DNA from: Spirosoma fluviale
GTDB taxonomy: Bacteria; Bacteroidota; Bacteroidia; Cytophagales; Spirosomataceae
Length of the DNA: 64,000 nt
Direction: 5' to 3'
NCBI RefSeq assembly: GCF_900230225.1
Contig: NZ_OCNH01000002.1
Span: forward strand, 683,844 to 747,843
Part shown: in pieces, positions 1 to 8,661 of the stretch
Position numbering within the stretch: position 1 is the first letter of the stretch
Layout: the number at the start of each line of letters is the position of its first letter
Notes under the pieces: generated by a model
Told to the model about the DNA's origin: nothing
Seen by the model: only the letters and a program-made list of their open reading frames with translations
Database searches by the model: none
Translations under genes and position numbers: made by a program

Positions 1-604
1 GCACGGCATAGTCGTTGGGGCCTTTCAGTTCGGTTTGTTCCAGCAGCGCACCTTCCTTGTTGTTGCGCCGGTTCACCTGAAAACGGGTGACGCCATTCTG
101 CGCGAAAAGCGTCACCGGCTCCATCGTCCGCAAAGCCTCGCCCACCAACGAAATAATCTGCGCTTCGAACTGCCGGGAATACCGGTCAATGATCGCCTGC
201 TGGGCAGCGTCGAGCGGGTACACATCCTGAAGGCTGCGGTCGAGCACCGGCCCCGAATGTGTGTGCGAACTGTTCAGAATGATCTGCGCTTTCGACAACC
301 TGAATTGGCTGTTCAGCCGGTCGCGAATCCGATCCGACATCGCTTTGGGGAAACCCAGCATATCGGTGGTGACGAGGACGGCCTGTTTGCCGTTTTCATC
401 TTCCAGCGCCACCGCTTTAGCCCATAAGTCGTGAAGTTTACCGTCCGAGGCATGCGTTCGGGAAGCATAACCAGCCAGCCACTGCGCCGTTGTCGGGGTA
501 ATGACCACGCGGGCGACACCGGCTTTCCAGCCTTTTGCCAGGGCGGAGCTACCCGGCAGCCCGATCAATACTATGAGCCAGATGAACCGGAGCTGTTGTT
601 TCAT
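1..604 (-). CDS. Neutral/alkaline ceramidase-like protein, N-terminal part (runs off the window)
   Basis: Read by hand on the minus strand from an ATG at 604; the frame stays open to base 1, so the C-terminal part lies outside the window. The first ~25 residues are a signal peptide (hydrophobic stretch ending near SSALAKG). After it come the hallmarks of the neutral ceramidase N-terminal fold: GVARVVITP, then GYASR, LVTTDMLGFP, and NSSHTHSGP with the two histidines expected at the zinc site. The family cleaves N-acyl linkages of ceramides, but in Bacteroidota many members are only annotated 'neutral/alkaline non-lysosomal ceramidase N-terminal domain' with unknown substrate. Its ATG overlaps the TGA of the DegT gene (ATGA, 601-604), so the two are translationally coupled. 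Family call good; substrate unknown. Confidence 0.75.
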   Translation of the reverse strand, partial: MKQQLRFIWLIVLIGLPGSSALAKGWKAGVARVVITPTTAQWLAGYASRTHASDGKLHDLWAKAVALEDENGKQAVLVTTDMLGFPKAMSDRIRDRLNSQFRLSKAQIILNSSHTHSGPVLDRSLQDVYPLDAAQQAIIDRYSRQFEAQIISLVGEALRTMEPVTLFAQNGVTRFQVNRRNNKEGALLEQTELKGPNDYAV

Positions 605-2004
605 TTCTGACTCAGCAGTTTATCGGCCTGTGTATAGATTTTCTCGATGGCATTGGCAATTTCATCCATATCGGCCTGCGTGCCCAGCAGCATATTTTGC
701 GTGAACCACACGGCTTCTTCGTTGCAGAGCCGGTCGTTTTGCGGGCAGTGGTTCCGCTCGACGTACCCCTTGAAATTCAGCATGGCTTTGGGATACATTT
801 TCTGGTAGTTTTTCGACCGAAAGGCGTCGTCCAGATATGGCATGTTATTCAGCGTGGCATACCCTTTTGAGCAGGGAATACCTTCGGCCGCCAGCGCTTT
901 TAGGAACATCTCGCGGGGTAATCCCTTGAACGCTTCTTTCTGGTACCGGAAAGGGAAAAGGTGAAAAGCCGCCCGCGTTACATTGTCGTATAGTTTATAG
1001 GGTACGATACCCGGAATGGAACGGATCTTCGCTTTCAGGTAAGCTGCATTGGTATTGCGGGTGGTGGTTTCGGCATCGAGCCGTTTCAACTGTGCCAGAC
1101 CAATCGCGGCTTGGTATTCTGTCAGCCGCATTTTTGTGCCCTGAATCAGCGTGCCCGCGCCAATCACGCCGGATACCATACCGTAGGGATTTCCGTAGTT
1201 GTGGTACGAAAAACAGCGATCCATAAACGCGTCGTCGTTGCTCACCACGGCTCCCCCTTCGCCAATGGCTAGGTTCTTCGAGTTCTGAAAGCTGAAGCAG
1301 CCCGCATCGCCAAAGGTGCCCACTTTCTGATGGTCAATCTCGGCCAGATGCGCCTGACAGGCATCTTCAATAACCACTAGATTATGCTTTTTGGCAATCG
1401 CAAGAATCTGGGGCATGTTGGCCGGTAGCCCCAGGATATGCACCGGAATAATGGCTTTAGTCCGCGACGTGATTTTAGCTTCGATGTTGGCCGGGTTCAT
1501 CTGGAACGTTTCGGGATCGACATCGACGAAAACGGGCATGGCTCCCGTTGCCAATACGGGTGCCACCGTACCGATAAAGGTGTAGGGCGGCACCAGCACC
1601 TCGTCGCCCCCGCGAACGTCCAGCTGCGCCAGCGCGGCAATGAGGGCATTGGTTCCATTCACGACCGCCAGCGAGCGTTTCACCCCCAGCGTAGCGGCCC
1701 ATTGAGCCTCAAACTCACTAACGACCGTTGCCCGCGACCAGATGCCGCTGCGAATCACCTCCAGTAATTGTTTCTCGTCCTGCTCCGGTTTCCAAATCGG
1801 CCAGACTGGCCATTGTTTACTTCGGATGGGTTTCCCGCCCAGCAGCGCCAGCGGCTCCGCCAGCGAGGAGGACGTTGGTAACGCCGGGCTGGATGAACCA
1901 CTGGCTGACGTACCCGTGAGTACGGCAGGGGCCAGCACGGCACCGAGTCCCGTTAGCGAATTGCGCCGGATAAATTCACGTCTGGAAAACTTGTTGGTTG
2001 GCAT
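601..2004 (-). CDS. DegT/DnrJ/EryC1/StrS-family PLP aminotransferase with Tat signal
   Basis: 467 residues. The N-terminus carries a twin-arginine signal (SRREFIRRNSL, residues 7-17) followed by a hydrophobic, Ala/Gly-rich segment, so the enzyme is probably exported folded with its PLP. The DegT fold follows: GTNAL near 117, PPYTF near 139, VIEDACQAH with the PLP-contacting Asp214, and FSFQNSKNL with Lys243 as the expected Schiff-base lysine. Classical family members aminate sugar-nucleotides in the cytoplasm; a Tat-exported version cannot have that substrate pool, so its job is open. It overlaps the ceramidase-like gene by 4 bp, suggesting both act on an extracytoplasmic substrate. Start chosen at the ATG that gives a complete Tat signal. 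Confidence 0.85.
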   Translation of the reverse strand: MPTNKFSRREFIRRNSLTGLGAVLAPAVLTGTSASGSSSPALPTSSSLAEPLALLGGKPIRSKQWPVWPIWKPEQDEKQLLEVIRSGIWSRATVVSEFEAQWAATLGVKRSLAVVNGTNALIAALAQLDVRGGDEVLVPPYTFIGTVAPVLATGAMPVFVDVDPETFQMNPANIEAKITSRTKAIIPVHILGLPANMPQILAIAKKHNLVVIEDACQAHLAEIDHQKVGTFGDAGCFSFQNSKNLAIGEGGAVVSNDDAFMDRCFSYHNYGNPYGMVSGVIGAGTLIQGTKMRLTEYQAAIGLAQLKRLDAETTTRNTNAAYLKAKIRSIPGIVPYKLYDNVTRAAFHLFPFRYQKEAFKGLPREMFLKALAAEGIPCSKGYATLNNMPYLDDAFRSKNYQKMYPKAMLNFKGYVERNHCPQNDRLCNEEAVWFTQNMLLGTQADMDEIANAIEKIYTQADKLLSQK

Positions 2005-2115
2005 GTGCGTATAGCCGTGCCCGGTAGCCCATCCGGGGAACGCTCACCCCGGCACGTTATGGAGGTAAGCCGCTTCAAAAAGCGGGGGTTAACCAAAAAA
2101 TACCTGTTTCCTTGA

Positions 2116-2251
2116 TGGCGCGATGGCGCGAGGCTGGAGCCTCGTGTCTCTTATTCCCCGGCCTCTGGCCGGTAAGTCACAACAGCTAGATATACTGGCC
2201 AGAGGCCGGAGAATAGTAGACACGAGGCTCCAGCCTCGCGCCATCGCGCCA
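2116..2251. repeat. Large imperfect palindrome (arms ~55 bp)
   Basis: The left arm begins TGGCGCGATGGCGCGAGGCT and the right arm ends in its reverse complement; inner parts (CGAGGCTCCAGCCTCG-type core and GGCCAGAGGCCGG) also pair, leaving a loop of about 30 bases around 2172-2195. It lies in the 338-bp gap between the DegT gene start (2004) and the DoxX-like gene (2343), which holds nothing else apart from the terminator of the latter. Looks like a non-coding interspersed palindrome; short frames through it are artefacts. Confidence 0.8.
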
Positions 2252-2287
2252 CTAGGTATACGTACTTCCTTTTTCACGCTGCTAAAT

Positions 2288-2320
2288 CAAAAAAAGTCGG
2301 AACATAAGTTGTCCCGACTT
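2288..2320 (-). terminator. Rho-independent terminator after the DoxX-like gene
   Basis: On the minus strand a 7-bp stem AAGTCGG/CCGACTT is followed directly by a run of seven T. It lies 23 bp past the stop of the gene ending at 2343. Confidence 0.7.
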
Positions 2321-2342
2321 GAGAAGTAAATGGTCGTTTTTA

Positions 2343-2759
2343 TTATCCAATCACTCGTTTGTCTTTCGCTACGAATTTTGCAAAAGCCAATAAGGCACCT
2401 GTCACCATTACGTTTCTGAAAAAGTTTACCATTTCCAACTCCTGTTCTCTCGCCAAATCGGCCGTCATAGTCTCTGTGCCTAATTCGTGACCCATGGCGC
2501 GTGGTAAATGAACCAATACAGCCATTAAGAGTGTATATAAAGCCATTGCCGAATAAGCCAACTTATCGTATTTGCCAATGACAGCACTTACGATAAATAA
2601 AAGGATGCAAACCAACGTGAAGTAATTCCAGAAATAGGGGAAAGGGATGTAATCAGGCACGAAGGAAGCTCCAACGTCTGGTTTGCCCAAATGTAGGCCA
2701 ACGTAAAGCAAAAACGAAAGTGGGAAAATGTATTTCCCAGAGTGTAGAATTTTGTCCAT
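2343..2759 (-). CDS. DoxX-like four-helix membrane protein
   Basis: 138 residues with four predicted membrane segments (near residues 8-25, 45-65, 70-90 and 113-130). The layout, length and the Pro/Arg-containing loop (LPRAMGHE) resemble DoxX/DoxD-type small membrane proteins. No catalytic residues are evident. It follows the Crp/Fnr-type regulator gene on the same strand after 130 bp, so regulator and membrane protein may form a unit. A terminator follows. Function not assigned. Confidence 0.6.
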   Translation of the reverse strand: MDKILHSGKYIFPLSFLLYVGLHLGKPDVGASFVPDYIPFPYFWNYFTLVCILLFIVSAVIGKYDKLAYSAMALYTLLMAVLVHLPRAMGHELGTETMTADLAREQELEMVNFFRNVMVTGALLAFAKFVAKDKRVIG

Positions 2760-2889
2760 GGCTTTACTGTCTATCGGGTTGGAAAGGGGACGAGTGGTCT
2801 GATTCCTACCGAACTAGCTGGATATTTTGGTGAATGATGAGCAAAATTCACCAATTGAACTTCCGTGAACGATGACAAAAGTCTATGTT

Positions 2890-3459
2890 TTACAACTTGG
2901 CTTTGAGTCGGCTAAAAACATCTTTGTTGATGCCCAGATAGGAGGCTATGAGTTTGCTTGAGAGTCTTGTCAGGAGCATTGGCCGGTATTCCATTAGCCA
3001 TTTTATTCTGTCCAATGCCGTCAAGGATACAAAGGCGTTGATGCGATACACGGAGTTTGCGTAAGAGGCTTCCAGAATTTGTTTATACACTTTATCAAAC
3101 TGCGGACTGGTTTCCATCATTGTCTGAAAGGATGGTCGGTCAATAGCAAAAAGTTCGCAGGGTTCAACGGTCCGTATATTTTCTGTGGCAGGGTTGCCAC
3201 TGCTAAAACTTAACAGTTCTGAGCACCAATTGTCTTCAATGACGATGTCGCGGGTCGTTTCGTTAAAATCCTTGTCGTAGACGTAAACCTGCAAACAGCC
3301 TTTGGCAATAAAGTAAACGTATTTGCACGGGTCGCCTTGCCGTAAAATTTGTTCGTTTCGTTTTGCCTTGATGTGTTTGAACGTAGCAAGCACCTTGTCC
3401 AAATTGTCAAGGTCGTTTCCGAGTCTGTTTGTAATATGATTGCGTAAAACGTCTATCAT
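2890..3459 (-). CDS. Crp/Fnr-family transcriptional regulator
   Basis: 189 residues. The N-terminal two thirds are a cyclic-nucleotide-binding fold (ILRQGDPCKYVYFIAKG near 39-55, then the beta-barrel ending near 115), followed by the dimer helix and a compact C-terminal helix-turn-helix containing LSSKLIASYLGINKDVFSRL. It lacks the PRPEA-box glutamate/arginine pattern of true cAMP receptors and the Cys set of Fnr, as usual for the short Bacteroidota members of this family, so the ligand is unknown. A near-consensus -7 element (TATATTTA) lies upstream on the minus strand near 3495. The likely target is the DoxX-like gene downstream. Confidence 0.85.
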   Translation of the reverse strand: MIDVLRNHITNRLGNDLDNLDKVLATFKHIKAKRNEQILRQGDPCKYVYFIAKGCLQVYVYDKDFNETTRDIVIEDNWCSELLSFSSGNPATENIRTVEPCELFAIDRPSFQTMMETSPQFDKVYKQILEASYANSVYRINAFVSLTALDRIKWLMEYRPMLLTRLSSKLIASYLGINKDVFSRLKAKL

Positions 3460-3509
3460 TTAGTATCGGATGGTGATGGTTGCCTGACACCTAAATATAC
3501 GACGTTCCT

Positions 3510-3560
3510 GTAGAGACAGGGCATGCCCTGTCTCTACCTATGCCCTGTCTCTACGTATGC
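3510..3560. repeat. Palindrome plus extra half-copy (GTAGAGACAGGGC type)
   Basis: 3510-3537 is a perfect palindrome built on GTAGAGACAGGGCA and its complement; the right arm is then repeated once more at 3539-3556. It fills the gap between the Crp/Fnr gene and the first FtsX permease stop. It shares the GTAGAGAC outer bases with the GTAGAGACGCAA family seen between the permease genes. Confidence 0.75.
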
Positions 3561-3564
3561 ATGA

Positions 3565-5967
3565 TTATTCTGACCGCAACGATTTCACCGGATTCATCAA
3601 CGCAGCTCTAATACTCTGGAAACTGACTGTCAATAGCGCAATGCCTACGGCCAGCATACCCGCTAGGGCGAATACCCACCACTCGATGTCGATCTTGTAG
3701 GCGAAGTCGTTGAGCCATTGGTTCATGGCGTACCAGGCCAGGGGCGAGGCTATGACCAGGGCCACCAGAACGAGTTTTAAAAAGTCCTGCGAGAGTAGGC
3801 TGACAATGCTGAACACCGAAGCGCCGAGCACTTTCCGAACGCCAATCTCTTTAGTGCGCTGCGCCGTTGTGTAGGCCGATAAGCCGAACAGGCCCAAGCA
3901 GGCCAGAAAGATGGACAGGAACGCAAAAATGCTGAAAATGAGCCCGGTTCGCGTTTCGGCGGCATAGAGTTTGTTGAACTCCTCGTCCATAAATTCGTAG
4001 GAAAAGGGTCGGTCGGGGATGAGCGTCCGCCATTTGCTTTCCAGGAACCGGAGCGTGTTGGGCAACTGACTGCCCGATAGTTTGACCAGCAGGATCTCAC
4101 CGCCATTCTGCGGAAAAAGAACCAGCGGGCTAATCTTCTGCTTCATCGACGCGAAGTGGAAATCGGCCACAACGCCTTTGATTTCGCCCAGTCGCCCATT
4201 CATATCCAGCCACTGGCCAATGGCTTGCTGGGGTGTCCAGCCCAGTTCTTTTACGGCGGCCTCGTTGAGAATGAACCGGCTTCGGGTGAGGCTGTCGTTA
4301 TCCGTGCGCGAGATACGGTCCATATCGGCGGCATTCAGGTTGCTGCCCGCAATCAGTTGCAGGCTCATCGTTGGCACATAATCTTCGTCGATGGTCACTC
4401 CGGCGACCATCTTTCGCTGATCGGCCGCCATCTTGGCACTGCGCATCACGTACCCGCCTTCCACAAACACCGGCGACTCCGACGCCAGCGACACATGCTG
4501 AACGTCCGCATTTTGGCGGAACTCACTTTTTATGGCCGCTATCTTCTCATTGACCTGCTTATCGACGGGAAGCATCAGCACATGGTCTTTGCTGTAGCCT
4601 AATTTCTTTTGCTGCACAAAAGCGAGCTGGTTGCGAACCAGCAAGGTGCTGATGATGAGGAAGGCAGTAATGGCGAACTGAAAGACGATCAGCGCCCGCC
4701 GAAACTGGCCCGCTCCGGCGGTTTTCAGATGCCCTTTCAGCACGCGTACCGGCTCAAACCGCGCCAGTACCAGCGCCGGATAGCTGCCCGCGATCAGGCT
4801 GACGACCAACCCGATACCCACCAATAGCAGGAGGTTGCTGGGTTCGAACCAGCTGCTAATGGTAAACTGCCGGTCAGACAGCTCATTGAATATTGGTAAC
4901 GTTAGTGCCGCCAGCAGCAATGCCAGCACTAGGGCAATGGACGTAACAATCACCGATTCGCCAATGAACTGCCCGAAGAGTTGACCGCGCATTGCACCCA
5001 TCACTTTTCGTACACCCACTTCCTGCGCCCGTTCCACCGCCCGCGAGGTAGCCAAATTAACGTAGTTGACGCAGGCGATCAGTAGAATGAGCAGGGCTAT
5101 CGACCCGAAAATATAGATGTAGGTCAGGTCGCCGTTGGGTTCGAAACTGCCCTCTACCTCGGAGTGCAAATGCACCCGGCGCAGCGGTTCGAGATTATAC
5201 GTCAGGTAGCTCCCCGCCGACATTTCCTCTTTCCCGAACTGCGTTTTCATGAAGCCCGGAATCTTGGCCTGTAGCGGGGCCATGCCGTCCGGTTTACGAA
5301 GCAACAGATAGGTGGCGTAATTGGACGAAAACCACTCTTCGCTTTTCGCTGCGGGCAGCGTCAGGAACGACGTCAGCAGGTCGTATTTAATCTGCGAATT
5401 GGCCGGACTGTCTTTCACGACGCCCGTAACGGCATAATCCCGGAACGACCCGCCTGTGTTGATGCGAAGCGGTTTGCCCACTGGATTCTCGTCGCCGAAG
5501 TATTTGCGGGCCGTGCTTTCCGACAGCACCACCAGGTTCGGGGCCGCCAGTGCCGTTTGCGGATCGCCTTTCAGGAGCGGGAACGAAAACAGTGTAAAGA
5601 AGGCTGAATCGGCGAAGACGATCCGTTTTTCGCTGAACTGCTGGTCGCCGGTATTGACAACCCCGTCCCGGTTAATGAGCCGCACCCCCGATTCGATCTC
5701 GGGAAACTGCCGCCCAAATTCCTTCACGACTTTGGTGCCCGTTTGCGGAATTTTCGCGACTCGGCCCTCCATGCTGTACTCCATCGTTACCCGCACGATC
5801 CGGTCGGCTTTCTGCTGGAAATCGTCGTAGCTCAATTCATGCGTGATGTACATGAACAACAGCAGGCACGAGGCCAGCCCCACCGCCAGCCCAACAATGT
5901 TGATACCGGAGAAAACCTTATTTCTCCACAAGTTTCGAACCGCAATTCGGAGATAGTTCTGGATCAT
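3565..5967 (-). CDS. FtsX/MacB-type ABC transporter permease (paralogue 1)
   Basis: 800 residues, the standard size of the Bacteroidota 'ABC transporter permease' family. Order: an N-terminal membrane helix (GINIVGLAVGLASCLLLFMY, about 20-40), a MacB-like periplasmic core domain to about 280, three helices of a first FtsX unit (about 285-430, with RAVERAQEVGVRKVMGA), a second periplasmic domain, and a second FtsX unit to the C-terminus (RTKEIGVRKVLGAS then three helices, ending MNPVKSLRSE). It should pair with the ATPase at 14121-14798 to work as a mechanotransmission exporter rather than a classic channel. It is last in a run of four paralogues on this strand. Cargo unknown. Confidence 0.92.
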   Translation of the reverse strand: MIQNYLRIAVRNLWRNKVFSGINIVGLAVGLASCLLLFMYITHELSYDDFQQKADRIVRVTMEYSMEGRVAKIPQTGTKVVKEFGRQFPEIESGVRLINRDGVVNTGDQQFSEKRIVFADSAFFTLFSFPLLKGDPQTALAAPNLVVLSESTARKYFGDENPVGKPLRINTGGSFRDYAVTGVVKDSPANSQIKYDLLTSFLTLPAAKSEEWFSSNYATYLLLRKPDGMAPLQAKIPGFMKTQFGKEEMSAGSYLTYNLEPLRRVHLHSEVEGSFEPNGDLTYIYIFGSIALLILLIACVNYVNLATSRAVERAQEVGVRKVMGAMRGQLFGQFIGESVIVTSIALVLALLLAALTLPIFNELSDRQFTISSWFEPSNLLLLVGIGLVVSLIAGSYPALVLARFEPVRVLKGHLKTAGAGQFRRALIVFQFAITAFLIISTLLVRNQLAFVQQKKLGYSKDHVLMLPVDKQVNEKIAAIKSEFRQNADVQHVSLASESPVFVEGGYVMRSAKMAADQRKMVAGVTIDEDYVPTMSLQLIAGSNLNAADMDRISRTDNDSLTRSRFILNEAAVKELGWTPQQAIGQWLDMNGRLGEIKGVVADFHFASMKQKISPLVLFPQNGGEILLVKLSGSQLPNTLRFLESKWRTLIPDRPFSYEFMDEEFNKLYAAETRTGLIFSIFAFLSIFLACLGLFGLSAYTTAQRTKEIGVRKVLGASVFSIVSLLSQDFLKLVLVALVIASPLAWYAMNQWLNDFAYKIDIEWWVFALAGMLAVGIALLTVSFQSIRAALMNPVKSLRSE

Positions 5968-5973
5968 GATTTG

Positions 5974-6099
5974 TGTAGAGACGCAATACCTTGCGTCTGT
6001 TTTGCGTCAGCAATTGGTATCTATAAAAAACCGTCCGGGTGCTGAACCGTCCGGGTGCTGAACCATCCGGTCAGGAGACGCGAAGGGTCGCGTCTCTAC
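5974..6099. repeat. Dispersed palindromic repeat, GTAGAGACGCAA family
   Basis: Outer arms read GTAGAGACGCAATACCTTGC at 5974 and the complementary AGACGCGAAGGGTCGCGTCT near 6075-6095. The loop contains two tandem CCGTCCGGGTGCTGAA units. It occupies the whole gap between permeases 1 and 2 and runs 4 bp into the end of permease 2. Related copies are at 8548, 14038 and 50342. Confidence 0.85.
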
Positions 6100-8537
6100 T
6101 CGCTCCTTAAACTCTTCACCGGGTTCATCAACGCGGCTTTCACACTCTGAAAACTTACCGTCAATAGGGCAATGCCTACGGCCAAAATACCCGCCAGCGC
6201 GAACATCCACCACTCGATGTCGATTTTGTAGGCGAAGTCGGCGAGCCATTGGTGCATGGCGTACCAGGCCAGCGGGGAGGCAATGACGATGGCGATCAGG
6301 ACCAGCTTCAGGAAGTCTTTGGAGAGCAGACCGATGAGGCTAGGGACGCTCGCGCCCAGTACTTTGCGAACACCGATTTCTTTAGTACGCTGTTCAGCCA
6401 TGAACGCGGCCAGACCAAACAGACCCAGACACGCAATCAGGATGGCCAGAGCGGCAAACGTTAACGCAATGGTGCCGATCCGTTGTTCAGCCCGGTACAT
6501 CTCGTCGAAACTATCGTCCATGAATTTGTAGGTAAATGGCAGGCCGGGAGCCAGTTGCTTCCATTTCGCTTCGATCTGCTGCATTAGTACCGGCAGGTTC
6601 GTACTGCTCACCCGGAACGAAGCTGCCCCCGAATTAGCGTCCAGCACCATCGACAACGCCCCAATGTTGCGCCGGAGCGATTCGAAGTGGAAGTTCTTCA
6701 CCACCCCAATGACGGTGTACGTTTTGCGGATTTTCCCCTCAGGGTCATCGAAGCGCCAGACACGCTTGCCGATGGGGTCTTTGAGCCCCAGAATTTTGAC
6801 GGCCGCTTCGTTCAGGAGCATACCCGAGGAGTCAGAACCAAAGGCCTGTGAAAAATCCCTCCCCCCAGCCATCTGAATACCCAGCGTCTTGACGTAATCG
6901 TAATCAACACCCCAGCTTTGCATGCTGGCCCCCTTGTTCAGGTTCGTCTGGCCTTCGGGAAAGAATACAGTGTCGTTTCGGTCGGAGGGGGTGGGGAGAT
7001 AACCGGACAGGCTGCCGCTCACCACGCCCGGCAAGCGCAGCACCTCCTGCTTGAAGGTTTCGGCCTGTTTGCCTACCGAATACAGGTCGTTGATGGTCAG
7101 GACGTGATCGCGGTTGAAGCCCACGCTCGTCGTTTGAATGTAAGTAAGTTGCCTATACACGATGATGGTCCCGACAATGAGCACGACCGACATCATAAAC
7201 TGAAACACCACCAGTCCGCTCCGCAGGCTGACGCTGCGGAAGCTCATGTTTACGCGGCCTTTCAACACTGCAATGGGCTGAAAGGAAGACAGGAAAAAGG
7301 CCGGATAACTGCCCGCCAGCAAGCCCACGACAATCGGCAGAATAAGAAGCACCGGTAATAGCATTGGCGATACCAGCTGAGACAGGCCGATTTCTTTAGC
7401 CGCAATGTTGTTGAAGCTTGGCAACGCAACGGCCACGATAACGATGGACAGCCCCATAGCCAATACTGTTGTCAGCACTGATTCGGTCATGAACTGACCC
7501 ACCAGCTGCTGCCGTTCGGAGCCCATTACTTTCCGGACGCCAACCTCTTTGGCCCGGTTCGATGAGCGGGCGGTGGCCAGATTCATGAAGTTGATGCAGG
7601 CAATGATGAGAATGAACAGCGCTACGGCCGAGAAAATATAGACGTACTGAATGTCGCCGTTGGGCGCCAGTTCGACTTGCTGTTTGGAGTGAAGATGGAT
7701 ATCGGTGAGGGGAATGAGCCAGAATTTCATCTGGTTGTTACCCTTCCGAAACTGCTCCATCGTGGTGCCTGTCATTTGCAGCAATTGCGGCCCTACATAT
7801 TTCTCGATAACGGCCTCGAAGTTTTGCGCAAACACGCTGGGATCCGCCGGAGCGCCGGACCGTCCTGCCTTTAGCCGGATATACGTATGGTGGTTATTGC
7901 TGAGCCATTGCCCCCAGGGGTACTTGTCGCTGAGCATCGTCACGAAGAAATCGGTGCGGAAGTGTGCGTTCCGGGGCATGTCGCGTATGATGCCCGTTAC
8001 TTTGTAGTTTTCCTTGTTCGCAAAAATCAGCGTCTGCCCCAGGGCGTTCTGGTTCCCGAAGTGCCGTTTCGCAGCCGATTCGCTGATCACCACCGTGTTC
8101 GGTTCCGTCAGTGCCCGTTTGGGATCACCTGCCACGAAGGGCAGCGTAAACACATCGAACAGCGTAGAATCGGCAAACGTAATGTCGCTTTCCCGGATAT
8201 TGGTCGTTTCGCCAGCCTTCTTCACCAGCCAGTTTCCGCGTTGATGCAGCCGGACAAACTGTTCCACCTGTGGGTAGTCTTTTTTCAGGGTTGCTCCCAG
8301 TGGGTCGGCCGTTGTGGCGAAGTGCATGTCGTTACCCCCAAACTTAATATCGGACTGCACCCGGTAGATACGCTCGGCGTTGGCATTGTAGCGGTCGAAG
8401 CTCAGTTCGTCCAGCACGTACAGCATGATGAGCAGGCAGCACGCCAGCCCAACGGCCAGCCCGAAGATGTTGATAAACGCGAATCCCTGCTGTTTCCGCA
8501 GGTTCCGCCAGGCGATTTTGAGGTAGTTTGTTAGCAT
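6096..8537 (-). CDS. FtsX/MacB-type ABC transporter permease (paralogue 2)
   Basis: 813 residues with the same two-unit layout as its neighbours: first helix AFINIFGLAVGLACCLLIML near 20-40, periplasmic domain, FtsX unit with RAKEVGVRKVMGS, second periplasmic domain, FtsX unit with RTKEIGVRKVLGAS, and the shared ending MNPVKSLRSE. The C-terminal block is almost the same as in paralogue 1 at both protein and DNA level, whereas the periplasmic domains have diverged. It is separated from its neighbours by dispersed palindromes rather than by promoters that I could recognise. Confidence 0.92.
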   Translation of the reverse strand: MLTNYLKIAWRNLRKQQGFAFINIFGLAVGLACCLLIMLYVLDELSFDRYNANAERIYRVQSDIKFGGNDMHFATTADPLGATLKKDYPQVEQFVRLHQRGNWLVKKAGETTNIRESDITFADSTLFDVFTLPFVAGDPKRALTEPNTVVISESAAKRHFGNQNALGQTLIFANKENYKVTGIIRDMPRNAHFRTDFFVTMLSDKYPWGQWLSNNHHTYIRLKAGRSGAPADPSVFAQNFEAVIEKYVGPQLLQMTGTTMEQFRKGNNQMKFWLIPLTDIHLHSKQQVELAPNGDIQYVYIFSAVALFILIIACINFMNLATARSSNRAKEVGVRKVMGSERQQLVGQFMTESVLTTVLAMGLSIVIVAVALPSFNNIAAKEIGLSQLVSPMLLPVLLILPIVVGLLAGSYPAFFLSSFQPIAVLKGRVNMSFRSVSLRSGLVVFQFMMSVVLIVGTIIVYRQLTYIQTTSVGFNRDHVLTINDLYSVGKQAETFKQEVLRLPGVVSGSLSGYLPTPSDRNDTVFFPEGQTNLNKGASMQSWGVDYDYVKTLGIQMAGGRDFSQAFGSDSSGMLLNEAAVKILGLKDPIGKRVWRFDDPEGKIRKTYTVIGVVKNFHFESLRRNIGALSMVLDANSGAASFRVSSTNLPVLMQQIEAKWKQLAPGLPFTYKFMDDSFDEMYRAEQRIGTIALTFAALAILIACLGLFGLAAFMAEQRTKEIGVRKVLGASVPSLIGLLSKDFLKLVLIAIVIASPLAWYAMHQWLADFAYKIDIEWWMFALAGILAVGIALLTVSFQSVKAALMNPVKSLRSE

Positions 8538-8547
8538 GTTGTGTATG

Positions 8548-8660
8548 TGTAGAGCCGCAATCCCTTGCGGCTATTTTGCGTCAGCAATTAGTATCTACAA
8601 TAAAGGCCATCCGGGTGCTGAGCCATCCGGGTGCTGAGACGCAAGGGATTGCGTCTCTAC
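8548..8660. repeat. Dispersed palindromic repeat, GTAGAGACGCAA family
   Basis: Arms GTAGAGCCGCAATCCCTTGC (8548) and GCAAGGGATTGCGTCTCTAC (ending 8660). The loop has the same GCGTCAGCAATTnGTATCTA and CCATCCGGGTGCTGA segments as the copy at 5974, so the whole element is conserved, not just the stem. Confidence 0.85.
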
Positions 8661-8661
8661 A

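Noticed and set aside
35..427. Plus-strand frame of 130 codons
   Set aside because: Mirror of the minus-strand ceramidase-like gene, whose reading frame runs 604 to 1 with clear family motifs.
7887..8534. Plus-strand frame of 215 codons, and others of 100-278 codons across 4-14 kb
   Set aside because: Antisense to the FtsX permeases; no family features, and similar frames recur at like places in the paralogues because the genes are alike.
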